Source: Leptospira fletcheri
Lineage (GTDB): Bacteria; Spirochaetota; Leptospiria; Leptospirales; Leptospiraceae
Direction: 5' to 3'
Assembly: GCF_004769195.1 (NCBI RefSeq)
Contig: NZ_RQET01000010.1
Span: 109,945 to 173,944, forward strand
DNA length: 64,000 bases
Made by a program: the position numbers and the translations under genes. How positions within the stretch are numbered: the first letter of the stretch is position 1; every line of letters begins with the position of its first letter. The notes beneath the pieces are model-generated. The model was not told the origin of the DNA and searched no databases. It saw only the letters and a list, made by a program, of their open reading frames with translations. Below are positions 22,665 to 31,259 of this stretch, piece by piece.

Positions 22665-22787
22665 CTAAAGACGATTGATCTCCTCTTTGATCTGCTGGTT
22701 CGTTTTTCTCCTCGGCCATTGGGTGTATAAGCCGAAGCCTAATATTGCCAATGCAAAAAGCATTTTGATTGTTTGCTCCCAATCCAT
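22665..22787 (-). CDS. 40-residue single-pass membrane protein
   Basis: A short reading frame with a good AAGGAG site 8 nt before its ATG. The product starts MDWEQTIKMLF, continues through one hydrophobic helix (about 8-22), then a basic stop-transfer segment (WPRRK) and a short polar tail with alternating Lys and Glu. The topology resembles other small bacterial membrane proteins that bind larger partners. A perfect 7-bp hairpin (22632-22648) lies just past its stop, without a clear T-run. Coding status is inferred from the ribosome-binding site and the membrane-protein pattern. Confidence 0.55.
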   Translation of the reverse strand: MDWEQTIKMLFALAILGFGLYTQWPRRKTNQQIKEEINRL

Positions 22788-23002
22788 TTTCAATTCTCCT
22801 TAGCGGATACCTTGGGAAGACGATTTCACACGAACTTCCTGTCGAGCGCCTTTCCGCTGGGGTTCTAATATTTTCTCACTCTTTCAGATTCTACCAAGCG
22901 TTAAAATCATTCTCAGATCGTATCTTTCCTAAAATTTTATAGAAAAAAGTTCGCTTTGGGACGGCAAATTTTTGCTACAAATCAAAAGAAAACGGTACGA
23001 CA

Positions 23003-23413
23003 CTAAGAAACTCGATGAACGATCCCCGTTACAACACCCAAGATCCTCTCTTCCAACAAATCGATCGGAATCGGAGTATTCCCTTTCTCAGGTCCGAGAA
23101 GAAAAGTTCCCAATATAGTGACGGATACTTTACGAAACAAATAATTTCCTCGGCTATAAACCAATACGACGGACCCATCTTCCATTTCCTTGAGTCGATC
23201 GATTACTAAACGGTCCTTGTCGAAAATTCCGAAATTCTTCCACGCATCTCCCTTTACGGAAACAAAGATTTTACTCGCTTTTCCACGTTCCAAGAAAGAA
23301 AGGGTGTCTCTCATTTTGCGCGGATCGGGAGACTTTGTAGGAGTTCCTGCATGAAGAGTGTTTTTAAATACGGGAACCAACGAAATTCGTTCCAGATAAA
23401 CTAAACTTTTCAT
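23003..23413 (-). CDS. UmuD-like S24 peptidase homologue without catalytic residues
   Basis: 136 residues aligning along the whole of UmuD. The self-cleavage region is kept as HAGTPTKSPD (Ala22-Gly23, where UmuD has Cys-Gly), as is the core FVSVKGD-x-GIFDKDRLVIDR. However, the catalytic Ser of the usual GDSM is Ala57 (GDAW), and the Lys matching UmuD Lys97 is Arg94. It should therefore be unable to cleave itself. No umuC-type polymerase gene is in the window, and I saw no TTTG-N5-CAAA LexA box upstream. It could still act as a binding or dimerisation partner of an active UmuD or a polymerase. Confidence 0.75.
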   Translation of the reverse strand: MKSLVYLERISLVPVFKNTLHAGTPTKSPDPRKMRDTLSFLERGKASKIFVSVKGDAWKNFGIFDKDRLVIDRLKEMEDGSVVLVYSRGNYLFRKVSVTILGTFLLGPEKGNTPIPIDLLEERILGVVTGIVHRVS

Positions 23414-23619
23414 AAGGTAACATATATATAGTATTTTATTTCTACAGCAAGTCTTTTTTGCCTTTTAGATGATTTTTGGGGGAGGAAATCACGTGTTGGA
23501 GCCCGGAAAGCTAGGTTTTTGGTCTAAAAACGATTTGAAAAAACTCGGCAAGAACGCGGCACGAACAAGGCAGGAAGAGGAAGGTAAGTTTTTATCTAGA
23601 ATTTCAAAGAAGGAAATAC

Positions 23620-23650
23620 CAGAATCCCCTGAAATTTCCAGGGGATTCTG
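23620..23650 (-). terminator. Terminator of the TRL lipoprotein operon
   Basis: A perfect 12-bp stem (CAGAATCCCCTG against its complement) with a 7-nt loop, 14 bp after the last TRL gene. On the minus strand it is followed by the T-rich GTATTTCCTTCTTT. Confidence 0.65.
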
Positions 23651-23663
23651 AGAGAAAAAAGAA

Positions 23664-24002
23664 TCATTCTCCGAAAACGAGCACGCATTCCCGGGAGAAT
23701 ATAAAGCTCAGGATGGAAAACGCACTCTTATCCACGACTGCAACCTTTGTGATTTTTCCGTCTTTCATCGCTTCTTCGATACTCCCTTCTCCGCCCGAAT
23801 AGAAGAGCCAATTCAGAATGGAGTAGTTGCTGCAAGATTTTCCGCTCTTAAGGATCTTTACGTCCGTCGGTCCGGTAATCGGGGAACCGGAGACATGGTG
23901 CTCGGAAGAATTGAAAATAAGTGCCGGTAACGGAGTACTCGCGCAGCCTGTAAGTAGAAAAGCGGAGACAATCATGCTTAAAAAAACTTTGGTTCGATTC
24001 AT
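23664..24002 (-). CDS. TRL-family lipoprotein, copy 3
   Basis: 112 residues. The signal peptide ends in LLTGC, a good lipobox at Cys20. The mature part has the TRL-like pattern: SSEHHVSGSPITGPTDVKILKSGKSCSNYSILNWL, then GSIEEAMKDGKITKVAVVDKSAFSILS. These are small outer-membrane or surface lipoproteins of unknown role. It is the last of three tandem paralogues, 6 bp after the previous one, and ends at a strong terminator. Confidence 0.82.
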   Translation of the reverse strand: MNRTKVFLSMIVSAFLLTGCASTPLPALIFNSSEHHVSGSPITGPTDVKILKSGKSCSNYSILNWLFYSGGEGSIEEAMKDGKITKVAVVDKSAFSILSFIFSRECVLVFGE

Positions 24003-24008
24003 TCTTTC

Positions 24009-24332
24009 CTATTCTCCTGTTATAATAGTGCAATAGTCTTGGTAAAGGTATAGAATACTCATGGTGGAATGGTCTATTGTTGCAATTCTAGTAATCCGGT
24101 TTTCCATCGCGATTCGCCCTGCGCTTGCGCTTCCCCAGGTCACCACGCTCAATACATTGTACTGGCAGCCTTCGGCTTTTTTGGTTGTTGGTATGTTGTT
24201 GGAAGAGTTAATTTCTCCCGGAAATTTATAGTCACTGAATAAAAATCCCCCCGACGGACCGATCGGTGCACAATCGAAAAGCTGCACAAAACTTCCTAGT
24301 AAGAGGATGTATAAAAATGATTTTTTTCCCAT
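24009..24332 (-). CDS. TRL-family lipoprotein, copy 2
   Basis: 107 residues. The signal peptide ends VQLFDC, a less typical lipobox. The mature part shares the family layout: a Cys-containing QYNVLSVVTWG block, a short GRIAMENRITRIATIDHSTMSIL helix-strand, and a terminal YCTIITGE matching CVLVFGE of copy 3. It differs by a longer Ser/Asn/Lys-rich loop after residue 35. Middle gene of the triplet, with gaps of 18 and 6 bp on either side. Confidence 0.75.
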   Translation of the reverse strand: MGKKSFLYILLLGSFVQLFDCAPIGPSGGFLFSDYKFPGEINSSNNIPTTKKAEGCQYNVLSVVTWGSASAGRIAMENRITRIATIDHSTMSILYLYQDYCTIITGE

Positions 24333-24350
24333 TCGATTTTCGTTCCTAAT

Positions 24351-24803
24351 TTATTTTTTCTTTCCGGCAGCAGGCTTTTCTAGATCGGCTTTCCAATCTG
24401 GGACATTGGAGTCGTTCGAAGATCCGAAAACAATCGTACAAAAACTATGATAGCCGATTCCTAACACAGCAAATTGCTCATATTCGACTGCGGCAACCCT
24501 GGAAATTTTCCCCTTCGCTTTAGCAGCTTCGATCGAGGAGTCTCCGTAGGAAATGAAACGCATTATATTATAAGAGCAACTAGAACCGGAAAGTTTACCC
24601 TCCGCATTTCTCCCGATGGAACCAGGTACCGTGCCGCTATGAATGATAGCTCCTCCTTTCGCGTACAGATAAAATAGGTTCGCATAATCTTTCGTCGGAT
24701 TGGTGTTCGGGGTGATTCCAACCATATATAAATAATTAATCCCAGTGCAACCTGCGGAAACCAACCAAAAACAAACGATGAAACTTAGATAACTGACTTT
24801 CAT
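24351..24803 (-). CDS. TRL-family lipoprotein, copy 1
   Basis: 150 residues from the chosen start. The ATG at 24803 has a GGAAGG site and gives a clean signal peptide ending LVSAGC; the frame extends to 24899, but that would bury the signal peptide. The mature region has HSGTVPGSIGRNAEGKLSGSSCSYNIMRFISYGDSSIEAAKAKGKISRVAAVEYE, clearly homologous to copies 2 and 3, plus a charged C-terminal tail. First gene of the operon. Confidence 0.8.
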   Translation of the reverse strand: MKVSYLSFIVCFWLVSAGCTGINYLYMVGITPNTNPTKDYANLFYLYAKGGAIIHSGTVPGSIGRNAEGKLSGSSCSYNIMRFISYGDSSIEAAKAKGKISRVAAVEYEQFAVLGIGYHSFCTIVFGSSNDSNVPDWKADLEKPAAGKKK

Positions 24804-25040
24804 CCTTCCTTCCAAAATTAAAAGCTCGGATGCATTGTACGGATGTCGCATCAAAGAATCCTGCCCTAGAAAAAAGACACAATTTGGATTGAAACGCAAT
24901 CAAAAAATTCACCCGATAAAAACGATATATCGCAACTTTTTTCTGAAATTTGGGAAAGCTCTTTTATCCACCTAAAGTGCGAATATCAGACACGTTACAT
25001 GGCATACAAAGTATTCAGGATTTCCTTCCCTCCAAACCCT

Positions 25041-27503
25041 TCATTTCACTTTCGGAAGAGAAAAGTAAAATGTTGCTCCTTGATCGACGGTACTTTCCGC
25101 GCGCACTCTTCCTCCGTGACGACTCACGATCCTTGCTACAATCGCTAATCCTACGCCGGTCCCATCGAATTCGTTGATCGAATGTAAACGTTGGAATACC
25201 TTGAATAGCCGATCGACATATTCGGGATTGAATCCGGCGCCATTGTCTTTTACGAAGAATTCGTTTTCTCCGTTTTCGCTTTTGCATCCGATCCGAATCT
25301 CCGGATTTTCCCTCTTAGAGGAATATTTAAACGCATTCGACAAAAGGTTCATCCAGACTTGACGAATCGTCGTCGAATCCCCGAAGATCCGAGGCAATTC
25401 TCCGATTTCCACACGGTACTTCTCGCTCGAGTACTCGCTTTTTAGACTCGTCAAGACTTCATCCACAACATTGGAGGTATCGATCTCTTGGAAATTTACC
25501 GTTAGTTTCGTTACCTTGTGAAAGGAAAGCAAATCGTCCACAAGCCTAGCCATATGCGTGGCAGTACTAACGATAACGGAAAGCATTTTGCGCCCTTCCT
25601 CGTCCAGTACGGCCAAATAATCTTCTAACAGGATTTTCCCCAATCCCTCAATGCCACGAATAGGAGAACGCAGGTCGTGGGAAATCGAATAACTGAAGGC
25701 CTCCATTTCGCGGTTGGATTGTTCCAAATCTTCCTGCGCCTTCTTGAGAGCGGCGAAATTTCTTACCCTAGCTAAAAGCTCCTCTTGGAGAAAAGGTTTT
25801 AAAACATAGTCTTGGCCGCCTTCCTGCAGCAATTTAATCCTCAAATCGTCGTCCGACTTGGCGCTCAGTAGAAGGATTGGCATCCGATTCAGTTCCGGTA
25901 TTTTTCGGATTTCGCGGACCATGATATCTCCGCTCATCACAGGCATCATGATATCGGTGATCAGAACATCCGGAACGATGTGAATCGCCTTTTCCAATCC
26001 CTCTTTTCCGTTTACCGCCATGGTTACGTTAAATTCGCTCTTCAGCGTATCGAATATATATTCCCTCATCTCGGGATTGTCTTCCACTACCAGGGCGCTC
26101 GGTAGATTGGTATCTTCGAGATCCGGCCTCTCATCGGTTTGGTAACGTCGAAACTCGTGCAAGGTACCCAATAAAGTAGCTTGAGAGAGTTCGTTTTCAT
26201 CTCCGTTTACAAGTGTCACGGAAGTCGGCGCTTTTAAGGGAAGGCTAAGTTGAAAAAGAGCTCCCCCGCCCGGATTTTCCTCCACATGGATTCTACCGTA
26301 GTGGAGTTCCGCAAATTCCTTTGCGATCGCAAGCCCCAAGCCGGTCCCTCCGAAGGAACGGGAATCCCCTTCGTTCACCTGTCGAAATCTTTCGAAAATC
26401 GCTTCCCTAAGTTTTTCGGGAACTCCCGGACCGTTATCGCTCACTTGGACCATGGCGACATCGCCCATTTTTTTCGCGGAGCAGGAGACCTTTCCCCCTA
26501 CGGGAGCGAATTTAAACGCGTTCGAAATCAGATTTAAAAATATCCTTTCCACCTTTGCCGGATCCAATTCCGCAAACAATTGCCCGGATGTTTCCACATC
26601 GAATAGGATGGAACGTTCGACGGCAACGGAATCGAAATGGGAAGCGATTCTTTGTAATAATTTGGATACGTCGACTTCGGCATACTCTACGTTCATCTTT
26701 CCGGCTTCCACCTTAGAAATATCCAGTAGATCGTTGACGTGCTTTAGAAGAGTCTGGGCGTTCCTTTCCATCACCTGAAAATCGGAACGATACGTTTCGC
26801 CTATGCTTTCCTTTGCCATCAGTTTTCGTAAAGGGGCAAGGATCAGAGTTAAAGGAGTTCTCAATTCGTGACTGACATTCGCAAAGAATTGAGATTTCAA
26901 TTGGTTCATTTCGTGCAATCTTTCGTACAATTGCTGCAATTCTTTTTCTCTTCTGGACAATTCCTCGTTCGCTTGGAGCAGCAGCTTATTCGCTTTTTGT
27001 ACTTCTTGGGCACGCCGGTAGATTTCCGATTCCATCAAGGCGGTTTTGGAAAGCAGTTCTTCGGTGATCTGGCTCTTTTGATTCTCCGAATTTTTGAGTT
27101 CCACGAATTCGGTGACGTCTTCTACTCGGTGAACGATATAAATCGTATTACCCGCGGAATCTAAAACTGGGCAATTCACCGGGCTCCAGTATTTGGCGAT
27201 GAAGTGTCCTCCTTCCGATTCCGGTAAGCGGATATCGTATTTTTGCACCGCCATCGCGTTCTGTTTCTTGTCCCTTAAAACCGCTTCCAAAGAATCTCGC
27301 AAATTGCTAACTCCGGTCGCGGACGGATCCGAAGGATTATCCGGAAAAACGTCGAAGATCCACCGCCCTAAAATTTCGGACCGAACCGTCTTGGTGGCAG
27401 AAAGATATGCCTCGCTCACCGCGATGATATTCAATTTAGGATCCAACACCAAATAGAGTCCTGGAACCGATTCAAAAAGTAGACGAAAATCGGGGGTAGA
27501 CAA
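25041..27503 (-). CDS. Hybrid sensor kinase: PAS-kinase-receiver-kinase
   Basis: 820 residues, no transmembrane segment, so a soluble sensor. Order: PAS domain (about 5-135), coiled coil (140-205), first kinase core with phospho-His212 in FFANVSHELRTPL and ATPase motifs DNGPGVP and GGTGLGLAI (to about 422), receiver domain (470-585) with Asp517 in LITDIMMP, then a second kinase core with His609 in SYSISHDLRSPI and ATPase motifs DNGAGFN and GTGVGLAI (to 820). Two complete kinases around one receiver suggest an internal relay or dual-input control. It lacks a DNA-binding output, and no partner regulator is adjacent. Confidence 0.9.
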   Translation of the reverse strand: MSTPDFRLLFESVPGLYLVLDPKLNIIAVSEAYLSATKTVRSEILGRWIFDVFPDNPSDPSATGVSNLRDSLEAVLRDKKQNAMAVQKYDIRLPESEGGHFIAKYWSPVNCPVLDSAGNTIYIVHRVEDVTEFVELKNSENQKSQITEELLSKTALMESEIYRRAQEVQKANKLLLQANEELSRREKELQQLYERLHEMNQLKSQFFANVSHELRTPLTLILAPLRKLMAKESIGETYRSDFQVMERNAQTLLKHVNDLLDISKVEAGKMNVEYAEVDVSKLLQRIASHFDSVAVERSILFDVETSGQLFAELDPAKVERIFLNLISNAFKFAPVGGKVSCSAKKMGDVAMVQVSDNGPGVPEKLREAIFERFRQVNEGDSRSFGGTGLGLAIAKEFAELHYGRIHVEENPGGGALFQLSLPLKAPTSVTLVNGDENELSQATLLGTLHEFRRYQTDERPDLEDTNLPSALVVEDNPEMREYIFDTLKSEFNVTMAVNGKEGLEKAIHIVPDVLITDIMMPVMSGDIMVREIRKIPELNRMPILLLSAKSDDDLRIKLLQEGGQDYVLKPFLQEELLARVRNFAALKKAQEDLEQSNREMEAFSYSISHDLRSPIRGIEGLGKILLEDYLAVLDEEGRKMLSVIVSTATHMARLVDDLLSFHKVTKLTVNFQEIDTSNVVDEVLTSLKSEYSSEKYRVEIGELPRIFGDSTTIRQVWMNLLSNAFKYSSKRENPEIRIGCKSENGENEFFVKDNGAGFNPEYVDRLFKVFQRLHSINEFDGTGVGLAIVARIVSRHGGRVRAESTVDQGATFYFSLPKVK

Positions 27504-27622
27504 GGAAATCTTCTCCTAAAAAAATAGTATATCCGAAGATCCAAAATCGGAGATCAAAACATTAGGAATATACCAAAATCGAATCCTGGTCGCACGCAAA
27601 AATCCGAACTTGACCGGGAAAT

Positions 27623-28015
27623 TTAGGAGGATTCTGGGTGATGGCATACGACCTCGATATTATGCCCGTCCGGATCCAGGACGAAAGCCGCATAATAATC
27701 CTTATGGTAATGCGCTCTCAATCCCGGTGGCCCGTTGTCCTTTCCTCCTGCCGCCAACGCTGCCTTATAAAAAGAGTCCACGATCCCGCGATGCTGCGCT
27801 CGAAACGCGATATGCAAACGAGGGGAATTGGGAATTCCTTCTGCTACCCAAAAATCGGCCTTAGAAGGTTCCCCATAACCCAAAACCTCTTTTCCTTCCG
27901 TAAATTCTTTCGGCACTTCGATTAATAATTTATATCCAACCGGTGCCAACGCTTTCTCATAAAAATTTCGACTTGCAGCCGGATTACTGACTTGAAGCCC
28001 CGTGTGGTCGATCAT
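27623..28015 (-). CDS. VOC-family (glyoxalase/dioxygenase-like) protein
   Basis: 130 residues with the paired beta-alpha-beta-beta-beta modules of the vicinal-oxygen-chelate fold. Candidate metal ligands are His3 in MIDHTGLQV, His in RLHIAFRA and Glu in HNIEVVCH. Members include glyoxalase I, fosfomycin-resistance enzymes and extradiol dioxygenases; substrate cannot be told here. The ATG at 28015 is chosen because AGGGGGG lies just upstream and family proteins start at MIDHTGL; the frame extends to 28069. Confidence 0.82.
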   Translation of the reverse strand: MIDHTGLQVSNPAASRNFYEKALAPVGYKLLIEVPKEFTEGKEVLGYGEPSKADFWVAEGIPNSPRLHIAFRAQHRGIVDSFYKAALAAGGKDNGPPGLRAHYHKDYYAAFVLDPDGHNIEVVCHHPESS

Positions 28016-28069
28016 AACGAACCCCCCTGTTCCTTTCGGATTTCTAAATGCGATTTTCATCTTTGTCAA

Positions 28070-28585
28070 TCAAACCCGCGAAAATCCTTTGCTTACATTT
28101 TGAAAGTCGTTCCAAACGGATGAGATCTGGAAAATATTCATTCGTTTTATAAAAAGCTTATAAACGAACGAAACGATTTTGACCGTAGTAACTTCAAAAT
28201 TTATTTTTCTTTATATAGCAAATTTTAGCCCAAATGAAATAAAAATATTTACTTTTCTCCTTATTTAAAGGATTTATGACTCTTCTGTTGCATACTTAGA
28301 GAAAAAAAGCCTTAAATGAAAGAGACATATTCGTTTTTGGAAAAAAAAGTTCGTTTGTCCGAATCCAAAATCTGGAAGTACCAACGGCGCTATTCTTACG
28401 AACAAAATAAAACGCTCCGCTCTTTCTGAGTCGGTACATGTCTATATAAAAAATCGGTAAAAATTCAAGTCATAATTATATTAAATTATTTACAATTTCA
28501 AAGATAATTCAACACATATCAATAAATCATTTTTCTTATATAGACAATTTTATACAAAACTCATAATCAAAACTAGGATTCTTCT
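28070..28585. other. AT-rich divergent intergenic region
   Basis: About 510 bp between the VOC gene (minus) and the large lipoprotein (plus), markedly AT-richer than its surroundings. It contains an inverted repeat, TTCGTTTTATAA with TTATAAACGAA, at 28141-28168, and several AT-rich promoter-like stretches near 28440-28560. A 37-codon frame at 28316-28429 (plus) starts MKETYSFLEKKVRLSESK. It has no ribosome-binding site and may be the remnant of a longer gene. No RNA gene was recognised. Confidence 0.4.
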
Positions 28586-30577
28586 TTGAAACAGATTTCG
28601 ATTGCAGCTATTTTTCTCATTTTAAGTTGCGCTTCCACGAAGATGCAGACCGTTCCTGTCGCGATGGACAAAACGTCATCTTCCAAATCGCCGAAACTTT
28701 TCCTTCAATCCGTTCGACATGGGGGGAATGTCTCCGGAGACACAACAGAGGCATTAACCAATCTATTGACGCTCAAACTGATCGACCGATCGGAAAACGA
28801 GTTCATTGTCATGAGCGAAAATGCGATGGGCTCTCTCGTAAATCAAGCGTCTCTGCAACTTTCCGGATTCGGGACAAAAGAGGGTCTAGACAATCTTCGG
28901 ACTTTGGCAGATTTCGATATTTTGGTATCCGGAGATCTTTCCCTTCGTTCAAACGACTATCTTTTAACGATCAAAGCGGTAAAACGAACTTCGCGCGCTG
29001 AAGGGTTCGAAGTTTTTCTTTCCGAAACGATTCCTCTGGTTTCCTACCAGTTCGATTATTACGCGGACGAAATTGCGAAAAAAGTCAAGGATGTAAAATA
29101 TTCCATCAACAAACTCAATGCGCCGAAACCCGAAGAAATATCTTTTGAAATCCCGAAAATAAAATTGAACGCAATTTCCCCTGAAAAAATCGAAGCCTAT
29201 AATTTTTCCACTGGGGATACAAATTTGTCCGCATTGACAGACAAAATAAACGAATACTTGCTTACGGCGGATCGACTTCTTGCACAAAAAAAATACCGCG
29301 AATCGATTGAAATCTATTCAAAATCCGCATCTTCGATCCGATCCTTGAGTGCAGAATACCAAAACCAACTGCAAGGACTTCTAACCTATATTTCACAAAA
29401 GACGGACAATGCTTATTTCGGTTTTTTCCAGGCGAAGATATCGGTGATCGATGTGGACTTGAACAGGGAAATCTCCATATCACAAGCCAAATTGGACCAG
29501 TATTTCGAATCCTATAAGGAACTCTCGAGCCAAATCCTGGAGGAAAAAGAATATAAAAACAAAGTCGTCATATTGGAAAACCTTAGATCCCGTATTGCGG
29601 AGGTCAAATTGGCCTCCATGAAGTATATGGAAAAGGAAGCCGATGAAGAATACAGAAAATTGAATTTTTCCATAGCATATTCCCTGTACAAAAAAGCAAA
29701 CGACGATGCCAAGGAATATCTAACTTTTCCGAAAAAGAACCCTACTTATGAGAATTACCAAAGAAGAATCGAACAAAAAGTGCAAACCACTTCCAAATCG
29801 GCGAATCTTTATGTGGAAAATACGTTGAACGGTTTGCTCGAATTAGCGGAATCGGAGAACGCTAGAGGTGCTTTAGATCTAAGTCTTGATGACAGCGGGT
29901 ACAAAGAACATATCAATAAATCCGTACTCTACCTACAGAAAGCACGGGCTATTTTGAAGCAATATGACTTGTTTGCTCCATATCCTATCAAATCGAAATT
30001 CAATGTATCCGTATCGCGGATTAACGCGAAAAATTCGACCATCCGAGACTACAGTATTCTAAATATCGCGCTTTTTCCCTTTAAATACTTCGGTAACATT
30101 TTGAAAGGAGTGGTGGATATTTTTGTACTCAAAGTCGGCTACGGAATCGGAGCCGGCGTAGAATTGGGAATTCTCGGCACGGGATTGGGAATCGCTAAAA
30201 TGCCGATCGAAATCTCCACTGCGTACGGAAAACAGGGTTCAAAGATTTCGAGCATATCACACCCTTTAAAAAATTGGCCGAACGATGATTTTCCGGAAGT
30301 ATTGCTTCGCGATGGGAAAAAAGGGCCAAGAACGATCGGAATGCTAACCATTAATGCAAATACATGTTACTCCGTATTACTTCGGAAATGTGAGGAAGCT
30401 TCCCAGTATAGCAATATTAACTTCTGGGTGGGAGTGGGTCCGGCGCTACACTTTAGCATCGAAACTCACAGAATTTTGGAACTCTTCGGAGTGCTCCTCT
30501 TCCAAGACTTGCACCTTATTCCGGATGAAAATCGCCGGTTTCAATATTTTTCTTTTCCGAAAGCGGAAAATTACTGA
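28586..30577 (+). CDS. Large lipoprotein of unknown function
   Basis: 663 residues. A TTG start with AGGA about 9 bp upstream gives a short signal peptide ending LILSC, an excellent lipobox at Cys15. Residues 30-170 have alternating strands and helices (NLLTLKLIDRSENEFIVMSENAM, LADFDILVSGDLSLR) like periplasmic domains of CsgG- or LPP20-type lipoproteins; this is only a resemblance. Residues 200-470 are long charged helices, probably coiled coil. Residues 490-560 are hydrophobic and Gly-rich (GYGIGAGVELGILGTGLGIAKM) and could contact membrane. I do not recognise the family. Confidence 0.72.
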   Translation: MKQISIAAIFLILSCASTKMQTVPVAMDKTSSSKSPKLFLQSVRHGGNVSGDTTEALTNLLTLKLIDRSENEFIVMSENAMGSLVNQASLQLSGFGTKEGLDNLRTLADFDILVSGDLSLRSNDYLLTIKAVKRTSRAEGFEVFLSETIPLVSYQFDYYADEIAKKVKDVKYSINKLNAPKPEEISFEIPKIKLNAISPEKIEAYNFSTGDTNLSALTDKINEYLLTADRLLAQKKYRESIEIYSKSASSIRSLSAEYQNQLQGLLTYISQKTDNAYFGFFQAKISVIDVDLNREISISQAKLDQYFESYKELSSQILEEKEYKNKVVILENLRSRIAEVKLASMKYMEKEADEEYRKLNFSIAYSLYKKANDDAKEYLTFPKKNPTYENYQRRIEQKVQTTSKSANLYVENTLNGLLELAESENARGALDLSLDDSGYKEHINKSVLYLQKARAILKQYDLFAPYPIKSKFNVSVSRINAKNSTIRDYSILNIALFPFKYFGNILKGVVDIFVLKVGYGIGAGVELGILGTGLGIAKMPIEISTAYGKQGSKISSISHPLKNWPNDDFPEVLLRDGKKGPRTIGMLTINANTCYSVLLRKCEEASQYSNINFWVGVGPALHFSIETHRILELFGVLLFQDLHLIPDENRRFQYFSFPKAENY

Positions 30578-31259
30578 TTCTATAAAACGACATTCTGACG
30601 TGCTTGCCTTTAAAGAGATTCAGGACTGTCTTCGCTTTTTATCGTCGTCTAGCCAGTACGTACGCGTTTCATATTGCATACGGAACTACTACGAAGCGGT
30701 ATTTCCTTTCGAAAAAACGGAAAGAAAATAGACGACAGAATCCGAAAAATCGCGCACGAATGAGACAAGAACTTTCGGATACCATCCGCATGAATGAGAT
30801 CGGAAAGGACTTTTCCGTTTCGGAAGATCGATTGATCCAACCTTTCCAGGAAAACTCCGGTTCCGTTCTTTCCGTGTTTTTCGGTGATTTAAAATCGATC
30901 GAAATCCGTTTTTGCGAATCCGCTGAACATATTTTCTATAATACTGCTTTTTCCTCTTTTACTTCTTTTGTTCGAATGCAATCTGGCGAAAGCCAAGATC
31001 GGCGGCGAGCTGGAGCCGGGCAAAACTTCCGGTAAAACCCTGCGGGAATGCAGTTTTCGGATCCAAGCAAAAGGAAAATCCTCGCGCGCACTTCCGGAGG
31101 ATGGACCTGTGACTCTGAAAATCGAGTTGGGCTCTATAAAATAGAAGTTAATGAGGTGGAAATATTCCGTCTCCATTTTTCAACTAGGGATAAATGAACT
31201 GTACTGACTCTCGAGCAAGCCGATCCTGTTCGGGAAAAAGGGCATTTTTAGAACCACCT
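30578..31259. other. Intergenic region with a possible gene remnant
   Basis: About 680 bp between convergent genes. On the plus strand, an open stretch at 30893-31143 has no ATG, GTG or TTG start. It would encode a hydrophobic signal-like run (IILLFPLLLLLFEC) followed by a polar tail of about 50 residues. It looks like the 3' part of a small exported-protein gene that has lost its start. A 144-codon frame overlapping it (30604-31035) has poor composition. No RNA gene or terminator was recognised. Confidence 0.35.

Noticed and set aside
23469..23651. 60-codon frame next to the TRL lipoprotein genes
   Set aside because: It overlaps the strong terminator hairpin, has no ribosome-binding site and shows no recognisable protein features.
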